NCBI GenBank assembly: GCA_000436735.1
Contig: FR887189.1
Span: 18,377 to 25,403, forward strand
Reading direction: 5' to 3'
Length of the DNA stretch: 7,027 nucleotides
Origin: Firmicutes bacterium CAG:170
GTDB lineage: Bacteria; Bacillota; Clostridia; Oscillospirales; Oscillospiraceae
Shown here: one piece after another, positions 1 to 6,323 of the stretch
Layout: each line of letters begins with the position of its first letter
Numbering within the stretch: position 1 is the first letter of the stretch
Program-made: the position numbers and the translations under genes
The notes under the pieces: generated by a model
What the model was told of the DNA's origin: nothing
What the model saw: only the letters and a program-made list of their open reading frames with translations
Databases searched by the model: none

Positions 1-845
1 GCGCGGGCGCGGCGGAAGCATTCCTGCGGAGAAAACTCCTCCAGAAGCGCCGACAGGAAGCCGGCTATAAAATGGTCGCCGCAGCCGGTTGTATCGACCA
101 CATGCGCAACCGGAAACGCCGGCTGACGGAAGGAACCCTGCGCAGAATAGAGCATGCAACCGTCCTTGCCCAGCTTCATGACGACGTTTTTGACACCCCA
201 GCTCAAAAGAACCCGGCAGGCCTCCTCTGGAGAGGCGGCCCTTGTGTAGCACATGGCCTCCTCGTCGTTGGGGAAAAAGTAGTCGAAATACGCGAAGGCG
301 TCACGATAAACGGAGAAATCGAACTGATCGCGCACGGTGTAGGCGTCCGCGCACACGATCGCGCCGCGTGCCTTTGCCTCCGAAGCTGCGCGCCGGACCT
401 GCGCGGAATCCCGGAGTGGCTCCTGAAGAAGGCTGCACAGCGCAACGATGTCACCCGGACAGACGCTGTTCAGCGGGATCTCATAGGGAGCGTAATCCCG
501 GGCGTCGATGAACAGCGTGCGCGCCCGGTCCTCAAAGCGGAAGATCTGCGTTGCGGCCTTTGGCTGCGGGCCGCGCAGCGTCTGCGAGGTGTCGATGCCG
601 TAGTGGCGGAGCGCCGTCAGCAGGCATTCGCCGACGACATCGTCGCCGACGCGGCTAATCAGCTGCGCGGGACAGCCGAGCTTCCGCAGCGCGATGGCGA
701 CGTTCGTCGCGTCGCCTCCGAGAGAAAGACGGATCGCCGGAACGTTGATCCGGGCGCCTTCCGGGGCAAATGCACCGGTCACGCGGCCTGCATCCGTCGT
801 CACATCGACGCAAGTCTGGCCGATGCAGATGATTTTTCTGGGCAT
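1..845 (-). CDS. PfkB/ribokinase-family sugar kinase, C-terminus cut off by window edge
   Basis: This is a predicted cytoplasmic ATP-dependent kinase for a sugar or sugar acid. The visible 281 residues begin MPRKIICIGQTCVDV, where Asp14 is the usual substrate-contacting position of the family. They continue with the N-terminal PfkB signature (SLGGDATNVAIALRKLG, about 41-57), where Gly43, Gly44, Asp45 and Asn48 would line the sugar pocket. The C-terminal ATP/anion-hole signature DTTGCGDHF lies at 251-259, with Asp257 as the expected catalytic base; GCGD replaces the commoner GAGD. Family members are usually 300-340 aa, so some tens of residues are missing beyond the left edge. The chosen ATG (843-845 on the plus strand) has an AGGA-type ribosome site just upstream. 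An in-frame GTG lies further up, directly after a stop, and is less likely because it falls within the promoter. The gene is divergent from iolB. A 5-dehydro-2-deoxygluconokinase (IolC) role is possible from context, but the sequence does not look clearly IolC-like, so no symbol is given. Confidence 0.9.
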   Translation of the reverse strand, partial: MPRKIICIGQTCVDVTTDAGRVTGAFAPEGARINVPAIRLSLGGDATNVAIALRKLGCPAQLISRVGDDVVGECLLTALRHYGIDTSQTLRGPQPKAATQIFRFEDRARTLFIDARDYAPYEIPLNSVCPGDIVALCSLLQEPLRDSAQVRRAASEAKARGAIVCADAYTVRDQFDFSVYRDAFAYFDYFFPNDEEAMCYTRAASPEEACRVLLSWGVKNVVMKLGKDGCMLYSAQGSFRQPAFPVAHVVDTTGCGDHFIAGFLSALLEEFSPQECFRRAR

Positions 846-877
846 TTCGTCACCATCCTGATAAAAAGACTGGGAAT

Positions 878-906
878 ATGATAACACTTAACATATAATG
901 TGTCAA
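878..906 (-). promoter_or_regulatory. Sigma-70/sigma-A-type promoter of the sugar kinase gene
   Basis: On the minus strand there is a perfect -35 box TTGACA (901-906) and a -10 box TATCAT (878-883) separated by exactly 17 bp. Transcription would start near 871, giving a leader of roughly 25 nt before the kinase ATG. The spacer is AT-rich. Short arms GATAAC (880-885) and GTTATC (909-914) form an inverted repeat that brackets the core promoter. One arm overlaps the -10 box, so a repressor could bind there, though 6-bp arms are weak evidence. Confidence 0.75.
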
Positions 907-1065
907 TAGTTATCCAATGAAACGGTTATATTCAAGAAACAGAATTGAAATATTTCGAAAATGGACGCAAATACAGACGTTTTTGACAATCCGCCGGGCC
1001 GAAAGTTTTTGACTGACAGAACGGAAAGAACAGAGAATTTTGAGAAACTTCAGATATTATCCAGT
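907..1065. other. AT-rich intergenic DNA between the divergent promoters, no gene seen
   Basis: This part of the 846-1212 spacer holds no open reading frame with a ribosome site and no recognisable RNA gene. It is clearly more AT-rich than the flanking coding DNA. The only repeat noticed is the nonamer GTTTTTGAC, present twice in direct orientation (979-987 and 1005-1013, 26 bp apart). It could be a regulator half-site or chance. The upstream control elements of the two divergent units must lie here or in the flanking promoter segments. Confidence 0.5.
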
Positions 1066-1097
1066 TTTCACAAGATTGATTCGGGTTTCTTGTGAAA
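1066..1097. promoter_or_regulatory. Perfect 10-bp inverted repeat, candidate operator upstream of iolB promoter
   Basis: The arms TTTCACAAGA (1066-1075) and TCTTGTGAAA (1088-1097) are exact reverse complements separated by 12 bp. The right arm ends 18 bp before the -35 box of the iolB promoter. An extra TTGTGA half-site occurs in direct orientation at 1103-1108, 13 bp after the TTGTGA inside the right arm (1090-1095). This geometry suits a dimeric DNA-binding protein acting on the iolB unit, possibly with a third half-site reaching the -35 region. The regulator is not in the window. The upstream position fits an activator or a repressor equally well. Confidence 0.5.
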
Positions 1098-1115
1098 TAT
1101 TTTTGTGATATTATA

Positions 1116-1144
1116 TTGATTTTATTGTTATATTTTGATAATAT
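1116..1144 (+). promoter_or_regulatory. Sigma-70/sigma-A-type promoter of the iolB unit
   Basis: A -35-like TTGATT (1116-1121) and a -10-like TAATAT (1139-1144) are separated by exactly 17 bp. The start of transcription would be near 1151, leaving a leader of about 60 nt before iolB. The region is very AT-rich, so alternative -10 boxes can be drawn. This pair has the best spacing and lies just downstream of the inverted repeat at 1066-1097. Confidence 0.6.
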
Positions 1145-1212
1145 AAGGGCGCGGACGGGGGAGCACGATCAAAATACAGCTTCCCGGCGCAGAAAACAGG
1201 AGAGATACATTT

Positions 1213-2004
1213 ATGTATATACAGAAGCAGGAGTTCCGGCCGGGCTTCAACGACTATCTCCGCAGCGACGCGGGCGTCGGCCGGGAGATCAACATGGACG
1301 TTCAGCTGCTGATCTTGGAGCGGGACGACACGATCCGGATAGAGGAGCCTGAAAAGGAAATGGCGATTCTTCTGTTTGAGGGAACGGCGGACGCGGCGCT
1401 CGACGGGCAGACACGGCGGATCTCGAGGCAGGACACGTTCCGCGACGGCGCATGGTGCATCCATATCTGCGCCGGAACGCCGGTCGTCCTTCAGGCAAGA
1501 GAGCACTGCGAACTTTATATTCAGAAAACCGCGAATGAGCGGACCTTCCCCAGCCGCATCTACGGACCGGACGACGTGCAGACGGTCGAGGCCGGGAACA
1601 ACGGCGAGCTGGACGGCACGATGCGCCGCTATATCCGCACCTTTTTCGACTACAGCAACGCGCCGTATTCCAATATGGTGCTCGGAGAGGTGCAGAATTT
1701 TCCGGGAAGGTGGAGCAGCTATCCGCCGCACCACCACCCGCAGCCGGAGGTCTACTTTTACCGCTTCGACAAGCCGCAGGGCTTCGGCGCGGGCTTTGCC
1801 AACGGCGAAATATACAAGACCGGGCACAATGGGCTGCTGGTGATCCAGTCGCAGTTCCATTCTCAGGTCTGCGCGCCCGGCTATCCAATGATCTATGCGT
1901 GGGGGATACGCCATCTGCCCGGAGATCCGTGGGACAAGACCCGGATCGACGACGAGGAGCATACATGGCTGCTCGGCTGCACGGACGGCATGTACCGGAA
2001 ATAA
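1213..2004 (+). CDS. iolB: 5-deoxy-glucuronate isomerase (IolB, KduI/IolB cupin family)
   Basis: IolB converts 5-deoxy-glucuronate to 2-deoxy-5-keto-gluconate, the third intermediate stage of myo-inositol breakdown, in the cytoplasm. The 263-aa product has the usual IolB length and a double-cupin layout. The hallmark block GRWSSYPPHHHPQPEVYFYR lies at 165-184. Its His173/His175 and Glu179, with His216 further on, are the probable metal ligands by analogy with KduI/IolB structures. It is followed by the GFGAGF stretch (190-195), and the C-terminal cupin carries the YAWGIRHLPGDPW segment (228-240). The ATG has an AGGAGA ribosome site (1198-1203) 9 nt upstream. It is the first gene after the promoter at 1116-1144 and lies 59 bp before the aldehyde dehydrogenase. 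No other standard iol gene (iolD, E, G, J, A) is visible, so the true substrate could be a related deoxy-uronate. Confidence 0.93.
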   Translation: MYIQKQEFRPGFNDYLRSDAGVGREINMDVQLLILERDDTIRIEEPEKEMAILLFEGTADAALDGQTRRISRQDTFRDGAWCIHICAGTPVVLQAREHCELYIQKTANERTFPSRIYGPDDVQTVEAGNNGELDGTMRRYIRTFFDYSNAPYSNMVLGEVQNFPGRWSSYPPHHHPQPEVYFYRFDKPQGFGAGFANGEIYKTGHNGLLVIQSQFHSQVCAPGYPMIYAWGIRHLPGDPWDKTRIDDEEHTWLLGCTDGMYRK

Positions 2005-2063
2005 AATGAGCTGTCGGCTGTTTTCAAAAGCAAAACAATTTCCATAGAAAGAAGGATAAAAGC

Positions 2064-3485
2064 ATGAAAATGATCATCAACGGCGAATGGGTTGATTCCA
2101 GCGACAAGCAGGTCATCAACGTCATAAACCCCGCTACCGGCGAAGTCACCGAAACGGTACCGCAGGCGACTGCGGAGGATGTACAGAGAGCGCTGGAGAC
2201 CGCGCAGCGCGGCAAAAAGATCTGGGGCGCCTACAAGCCTGCTGAGCGTGCGGAGATCCTGCTGCGCGCCGCGAAAATGTACCGCGAGGAGCAGGAGACC
2301 ATTGCAACGCTGGAGACCAAGGAGGCCGGAAAGACCTATCCGCAGGCTCTGGCGGAGATCGACAATGTCTGCGCGCTGTTCACCGGCTATGCAGAGCTGA
2401 TCCGTCACCGTTATGAGACCGTCCTGCCCAGCGAGACCGATCTCATCTATGTCACGGAGGAGCCACTCGGCGTCGTGGTCTGCGTGATCCCGTTCAACTT
2501 CCCCGTCGATCTGTTCTCTTACAAGGTAGCGCCCGCGCTGGCCGCAGGCAACGCCGTCATTGTCAAGCCGGCTTCCGATACGCCGACTGCCGACATTTAC
2601 ATGGTCGATGTGCTCATCCGCGCCGGTGTTCCCAAGGAAGCGATTCAGGTCATTACCGGCAAGGGCTCCGTCGTTGGCCGCCTGCTGGCTGAGTCTCCGC
2701 TGGTCAACGGCATCACCCTGACGGGCAGCACCGCCGCCGGTATCGACGTCAACGAGCACGCTGCGAAGAACCTGACCCGCGTGATGCTTGAGCTTGGCGG
2801 AAACGATTCCCTGATCGTACTGGACGACGCCGACATCGACGAGACCGTGCAGATGGTCATGGACGGCCGCGTGTTCAACGCCGGTCAGATCTGCATCGCC
2901 AACAAGCGCCTGCTGGTCCACAACAGCATCCGCGAGGCGTTCACGAAGGCGCTGGTCGCACGGCTGGAAAAGGTCGTCGTCGGCGATCCGTTCGATCCGA
3001 AGACGGAAATGGGCTCCCTTGTCAGCGAGGCTGCGGCCGACCAGGTCGAAAAGCAGGTGGCCTATACGGTCGCGCAGGGCGCGAAGTGCATTCTGGGCGG
3101 TCACAAGATCCGCTACGGCTTCTTTGAGCCGACCGTTCTGGTCAATGTTACCCCGGACATGGACATCGCCAAGGATCTCGAGGTATTTGGCCCGGTGTTC
3201 CCGATCATCGGCTTCGACACCGACGAGGAGGCAGTCGCCATCACGAACCAGTCGTCCTACGGCCTCTCCGGCGGCATCGCCACGGCCAACACCCGCCGCG
3301 GCATCGCGCTGGCCAAGCAGATCGACTCCGGCGGCGTCATCGTTCACGGCACCGGTATGTACCGCACGCTCGATATGCCGTTCAGCGGCCATAAGCACAG
3401 CGGCCTCGGCATCGGCGAGGGCATGAGCGTCTCGCTCGAGGAAATGAGCATCAAGAAGTCCATCGTTATTAAAAACGCACTGTAA
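2064..3485 (+). CDS. NAD(P)-dependent aldehyde dehydrogenase, hydrolytic type (not IolA)
   Basis: This enzyme oxidises an aldehyde to a carboxylate with NAD(P) in the cytoplasm. The 473-aa length is normal for the superfamily and all key elements are present. They include PFNFP (143-147) with the oxyanion-hole Asn145, cofactor-contacting Lys168 (VKPA), and the nucleotide loop GSTAAG (221-226). General-base Glu243 sits in LELGG, nucleophile Cys277 in FNAGQIC, and the EVFGP cofactor motif is at 373-377. CoA-acylating malonate-/methylmalonate-semialdehyde dehydrogenases (IolA) typically lack the Glu of ELGG. Its presence here argues for a free-acid product. The overall look is of the lactaldehyde/succinate-semialdehyde/glyceraldehyde-3-phosphate branch; the substrate cannot be read from sequence. 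The ATG has an AGAAGGA site (2050-2056) 7 nt upstream. Its place between iolB and two transketolases suggests it removes an aldehyde left after two-carbon transfer, such as a 3- or 4-carbon semialdehyde. Confidence 0.93.
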   Translation: MKMIINGEWVDSSDKQVINVINPATGEVTETVPQATAEDVQRALETAQRGKKIWGAYKPAERAEILLRAAKMYREEQETIATLETKEAGKTYPQALAEIDNVCALFTGYAELIRHRYETVLPSETDLIYVTEEPLGVVVCVIPFNFPVDLFSYKVAPALAAGNAVIVKPASDTPTADIYMVDVLIRAGVPKEAIQVITGKGSVVGRLLAESPLVNGITLTGSTAAGIDVNEHAAKNLTRVMLELGGNDSLIVLDDADIDETVQMVMDGRVFNAGQICIANKRLLVHNSIREAFTKALVARLEKVVVGDPFDPKTEMGSLVSEAAADQVEKQVAYTVAQGAKCILGGHKIRYGFFEPTVLVNVTPDMDIAKDLEVFGPVFPIIGFDTDEEAVAITNQSSYGLSGGIATANTRRGIALAKQIDSGGVIVHGTGMYRTLDMPFSGHKHSGLGIGEGMSVSLEEMSIKKSIVIKNAL

Positions 3486-3524
3486 TTCGCAGTTATACAT
3501 GCGCAAACCCTGATAAAGCGATCC

Positions 3525-3615
3525 GGTGGAGGACACTTTCTCTGGTGGGCGGTTTTGTAACCGTATAAAACGAGCAGCCAGGGAAAGTGTGCCCTCCGCA
3601 TTTTTTATCTTTTTA
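3525..3615 (+). terminator. Long imperfect hairpin plus T-rich tract between ALDH and transketolase genes
   Basis: The left arm 3526-3545 (GGAGG, ACACTTTC, TCTGG blocks) pairs with 3578-3599 (CCAGG, GAAAGTGT, CCTCC blocks). The stem is about 20 bp with two G-U pairs and one 2-nt bulge (3591-3592). The 32-nt loop contains a second hairpin, CGGTT (3550-3554) with AACCG (3559-3563) around a TTGT loop. The stem is followed by six T (3601-3606) and then TCTTTTT. That is the form of an intrinsic terminator, or of a partial terminator/attenuator that lowers expression of the transketolase genes. A small GGCC-GAAA-GGTC hairpin with another T-run follows at 3617-3635. No clear new promoter is visible before 3659, so complete termination would leave the transketolases without an obvious start site. 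I did not recognise a known riboswitch class. Confidence 0.55.
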
Positions 3616-3658
3616 CGGCCGAAAGGTCTCTTTTTCAACGAAAAAAGGAGAATGCATC

Positions 3659-4498
3659 ATGAATTCAGAATTTCACAGCCTTGCGCTCCTTGCGGCGCGC
3701 GCCAGAAAAACGGCCATGGAGATCGCAAACCGCGCAACGACCGGCCATCTCGGCGGCTCGTACTCCTGCACGGAGATCCTGACAGCGCTGTACTTCCGCA
3801 CGCTCCGCATCGACCCGGAAAACCCGAAGGATCCGGATCGCGACCGCTTCGTGCTCTCCAAGGGCCACGCGACGCCGGTCATCTATCCGATCCTGAGTAT
3901 GCGCGGCTTCTTCCCGGCGGAGGAGCTTCAGGGCTACCGCAGCATCGACAGCCGGCTCTCCGGCCAGATCACGGTGGACGTTCCCGGCGTTGACATGTCA
4001 ACAGGCTCGCTGTCTATCGGCGCATCGACGGCGGTCGGCATGGCCATGGCCGGAAAGTATGACCAGAAGGCATACCGCGTCTATACGCTGGTCGGCGACG
4101 GAGAATGCGAGGAAGGACAGATCTGGGAAGCGTTTATGGCCGCGTCAAAGTACGCGCTGGACAATCTCTGCGCGATCATTGATGTCAACGGTCTCCAGAT
4201 AGACGGCCCGACGTCCGTCGTCATGCCGTCGGAGCCGCTGGACGAAAAGCTCGAGGCGTTCGGCTTCTATGTCATTCGCATCGACGGACACGATTACGGG
4301 CAGATCTTCCGCGCGCTGGATGAGGCGGCCGCGACGAAGGGCAGACCCACGGCGATCCTGGCGAAGACCGTCAAGGGAAAGGGCGTCAGCTTTATGGAGA
4401 ATGTCGTGGAATATCACGCAAAGGTGCCGACCGGCAAGCTGTTTGAGCAGGCTATGCAGGAGCTGGACAAAACGCTGAAGGAGCTGGAGGAAGAATGA
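3659..4498 (+). CDS. Transketolase N-terminal (TPP-binding) subunit, pair 1
   Basis: This is half of a split transketolase, the 279-aa subunit that binds the diphosphate end of thiamine diphosphate. Visible motifs are GHLGGS (29-34, His30), SKGH (67-70, His70) and GSLSIG (116-121). The metal/TPP motif runs from GDGE (146-149) to Asn177 in IDVNG, and the late His253 of EYHAKVP is present. By family knowledge His30 and His253 correspond to donor-site histidines. The usual donor-site His of the GHP motif is replaced: the sequence reads SGQ (Gln103), and GSLGQG has become GSLSIG. The reading frame is open further upstream to 3587, but the ATG at 3659 has a strong AAGGAG (3645-3650) at 8 nt spacing and matches the N2 paralogue (MNPEM start). 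The upstream extension would run into the hairpin. Together with the next gene it forms one enzyme. Confidence 0.95.
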   Translation: MNSEFHSLALLAARARKTAMEIANRATTGHLGGSYSCTEILTALYFRTLRIDPENPKDPDRDRFVLSKGHATPVIYPILSMRGFFPAEELQGYRSIDSRLSGQITVDVPGVDMSTGSLSIGASTAVGMAMAGKYDQKAYRVYTLVGDGECEEGQIWEAFMAASKYALDNLCAIIDVNGLQIDGPTSVVMPSEPLDEKLEAFGFYVIRIDGHDYGQIFRALDEAAATKGRPTAILAKTVKGKGVSFMENVVEYHAKVPTGKLFEQAMQELDKTLKELEEE

Positions 4499-5466
4499 TG
4501 GAAAAGATTGCAACGCGCGTTTCTTACGGCAATGCGCTTGTTGAGCTGGGAGTTGCTGATCCGGACGTCGTCGTTTTTGAGGCGGATCTCGCGGAGGCGA
4601 CCATGACAAAGGGCTTCAAGGCGGCTTATCCGGACAGATTCTATGAAATGGGCATCGCCGAGGCCAATATGTACTGCGCGGCGGCCGGTATGGCCTCCTG
4701 CGGCAAAAAGCCGTTTGCCAGTACGTTTGCGATCTTTGCGGCAGGACGCTGCTGGGAGCAGGTGCGCAATTCGATCGTCTACAACCGCGAGAATGTGGTC
4801 GTCGTCGGCACACACGCGGGCATTTCCGTCGGACAGGACGGCGCGACGCATCAGTGTATCGAGGATATCGGCCTGATGCGCGTGATCCCGGGCATGACGG
4901 TCGTATGCCCCTGCGACGATTTTGAAACACATGCCGCCGTGCGTGCGCTGGCGGAATATCCGCACCCGGCATATCTGCGCGTTGGCCGTATGCCGGTGGA
5001 GGTTGTGACAAAGGATGCGCCGGGTTACCGGTTTGAGATCGGCAAGGGCGCCGTCCTGCGCGACGGCGGCGACGTGACGGTCATTGCCTGCGGGATCATG
5101 GTGCAGATGGCGCTGGAGGCGGCCAAAACGCTGAAGGACGAGGGAATCTCAGTCCGCGTGATCGATATGCACACCATCAAGCCGCTCGACGAGGAGCTGG
5201 TGCTGCAGGCTGCGCGTGAGACCGGCGCGATCGTGACCTCCGAGGAGCACAATATCTATGGCGGCCTTGGCGCTGCGGTCGCAGAGCTGCTGGCTGAGAA
5301 TTGCCCGACGCCCATGGTGATCCACGGCGTACAGGACCGCTTCGGTCATTCCGGCGATCCGGCGCAGCTGCTTAAGCGGAACGGACTGACCGCGCAGGCG
5401 CTGGCGGACGCGGTGAGAAAGGCAGTTTCCATGAAAAACGCCCGCAGCGGCGCGCATGTTGAGTGA
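4498..5466 (+). CDS. Transketolase C-terminal (pyrimidine-binding) subunit, pair 1
   Basis: This second half of the split transketolase has 322 aa. It carries the pyrimidine-binding domain and the C-terminal domain. Glu55 in MGIAEAN is the cofactor-activating glutamate. The block GTHAGISVGQDGATHQ (104-119) aligns with the transketolase active-site loop; His106, Asp114 and His118 match the His-Asp-His trio of yeast transketolase (469/477/481). Arg161/Arg164 in YLRVGRM fall where an acceptor-phosphate arginine is expected. Two start codons abut (4495 and 4498). I choose 4498 because GGAGG (4486-4490) then sits 7 nt away, exactly as in the paralogue at 6324, and the proteins then align from residue 1. 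The start overlaps the N1 stop by one base (TGATG), implying translational coupling and equal subunit supply. Confidence 0.95.
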   Translation: MEKIATRVSYGNALVELGVADPDVVVFEADLAEATMTKGFKAAYPDRFYEMGIAEANMYCAAAGMASCGKKPFASTFAIFAAGRCWEQVRNSIVYNRENVVVVGTHAGISVGQDGATHQCIEDIGLMRVIPGMTVVCPCDDFETHAAVRALAEYPHPAYLRVGRMPVEVVTKDAPGYRFEIGKGAVLRDGGDVTVIACGIMVQMALEAAKTLKDEGISVRVIDMHTIKPLDEELVLQAARETGAIVTSEEHNIYGGLGAAVAELLAENCPTPMVIHGVQDRFGHSGDPAQLLKRNGLTAQALADAVRKAVSMKNARSGAHVE

Positions 5467-5484
5467 AAGGCAGGCAAGAGTACA

Positions 5485-6321
5485 ATGAATCCTGAAATGA
5501 AAAAACTTGCTCTCACCGCGAATGAAGCCAGAATGCTGGCGATCCAGATGGTCAAGCGCGCTGCGTCCGGCCATCTCGGCGGTTCACTGTCCTGTATGGA
5601 TATCCTGACGACGCTGTATTTCCGCAATATGCGGATCGATCCGGCAAACCCGCAGGATCCGGACCGCGACCGGTTCGTTATGTCGAAGGGACACTGCTCC
5701 CCGGCCATGTACTCCGTTCTGGCGCTGCGCGGCTTTTTCCCGGTGGAGGAGCTTCGCTATTACCGCAGCATAAAGGGCCATATGTCCGGCCATGTGGAAA
5801 AGAGCGTCCCCGGCGTGGACGCTTCGACCGGCTCCCTTTCACAGGGCGTGTCGGTCGCGCTCGGTATGGCGCTGGGCGCAGGCGCGTCGAACAGAAGCTT
5901 CCGCGTTTACGCGATTCTCGGCGACGGCGAGATCGAGGAAGGACAGGTATGGGAGTGCTTTATGGCTGCGGCCAAGTACCATCTGGATAACTTTTGCCCG
6001 ATCATTGACGTCAACGGCTTGCAGCTCGACGGGCCGACGGCGCAGATCATGCCGACGGCACCGCTCTCTGCCAAGCTCAAAGCCTTCGGCTTCCATGTCA
6101 TTGAGATCGATGGGCACGATCATGCACAGATCGCCGCCGCACTCGACGAGGCCGCCGCGACAAAGGGCGTGCCGAGCGTGATCCTGGCAAAGACCGTCAA
6201 GGGCAAGGGCGTCAGCTTCCTGGAAAATCAGGTCAGCTCGCATGGCAAGGTGCCGAATGACGCCGAGTATGCGCTGGCCATGCAGGAGCTGGAAGCGAAG
6301 CGCAGAGAACTGGAGGTTTGA
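5485..6321 (+). CDS. Transketolase N-terminal (TPP-binding) subunit, pair 2
   Basis: This 278-aa paralogue of the gene at 3659 aligns with it without gaps through most of its length, so motif numbers coincide. Motifs are GHLGGS (29-34), SKGH (67-70), GSLSQG (116-121), GDGE (146-149), Asn177 and SSHGKVP with His253. Unlike pair 1 it keeps His103 (SGHVE) at the donor-binding position and Gln120 in GSLSQG, so it looks more like an ordinary transketolase. The ATG follows the C1 stop by 18 bp. Its ribosome site is poor, with only AAGG at 5467-5470 and a weak AAGAG at 5476-5480, so translation may partly depend on ribosomes arriving from C1. A role in taking a two-carbon unit from a ketose in concert with C2 is the simplest reading. 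Confidence 0.95.
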   Translation: MNPEMKKLALTANEARMLAIQMVKRAASGHLGGSLSCMDILTTLYFRNMRIDPANPQDPDRDRFVMSKGHCSPAMYSVLALRGFFPVEELRYYRSIKGHMSGHVEKSVPGVDASTGSLSQGVSVALGMALGAGASNRSFRVYAILGDGEIEEGQVWECFMAAAKYHLDNFCPIIDVNGLQLDGPTAQIMPTAPLSAKLKAFGFHVIEIDGHDHAQIAAALDEAAATKGVPSVILAKTVKGKGVSFLENQVSSHGKVPNDAEYALAMQELEAKRRELEV

Positions 6322-6323
6322 GT

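Noticed and set aside
72..881. A 269-codon open frame on the plus strand in the left part of the window
   Set aside because: It is the antisense shadow of the minus-strand PfkB kinase, whose motifs are unambiguous. It has no good ribosome site and runs over the kinase promoter.
979..1013. Direct repeat of GTTTTTGAC as a second promoter or CRISPR-like element
   Set aside because: There are only two 9-nt copies. The TTGACA within the first has no -10 box at a usable distance on the plus strand, and there is no repeat-spacer array.
1111..1962. Minus-strand open frame of 283 codons opposite iolB
   Set aside because: It is antisense to an intact IolB with family motifs and has no promoter or ribosome site of its own that I can see.
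1893..3638. A 581-codon open frame on the minus strand opposite the aldehyde dehydrogenase
   Set aside because: It lies wholly antisense to iolB's end, the aldehyde dehydrogenase and the hairpin spacer. Its translation is low-complexity (rich in D, R, L, V, A) and resembles no family I know. Long antisense frames are expected in GC-rich genes.
3587..3658. Upstream extension of the N1 transketolase frame (24 extra codons)
   Set aside because: The extension is translated from the 3' arm of the hairpin and the T-rich tract, has no Shine-Dalgarno site, and is absent from the N2 paralogue. The ATG at 3659 has a strong one.
3525..3658. Known riboswitch (TPP, fluoride, ZTP, THF or T-box) upstream of the transketolase genes
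   Set aside because: A TPP riboswitch would make sense before TPP enzymes, but I see no CTGAGA core or other diagnostic sequence of these classes, only the hairpins and T-runs.
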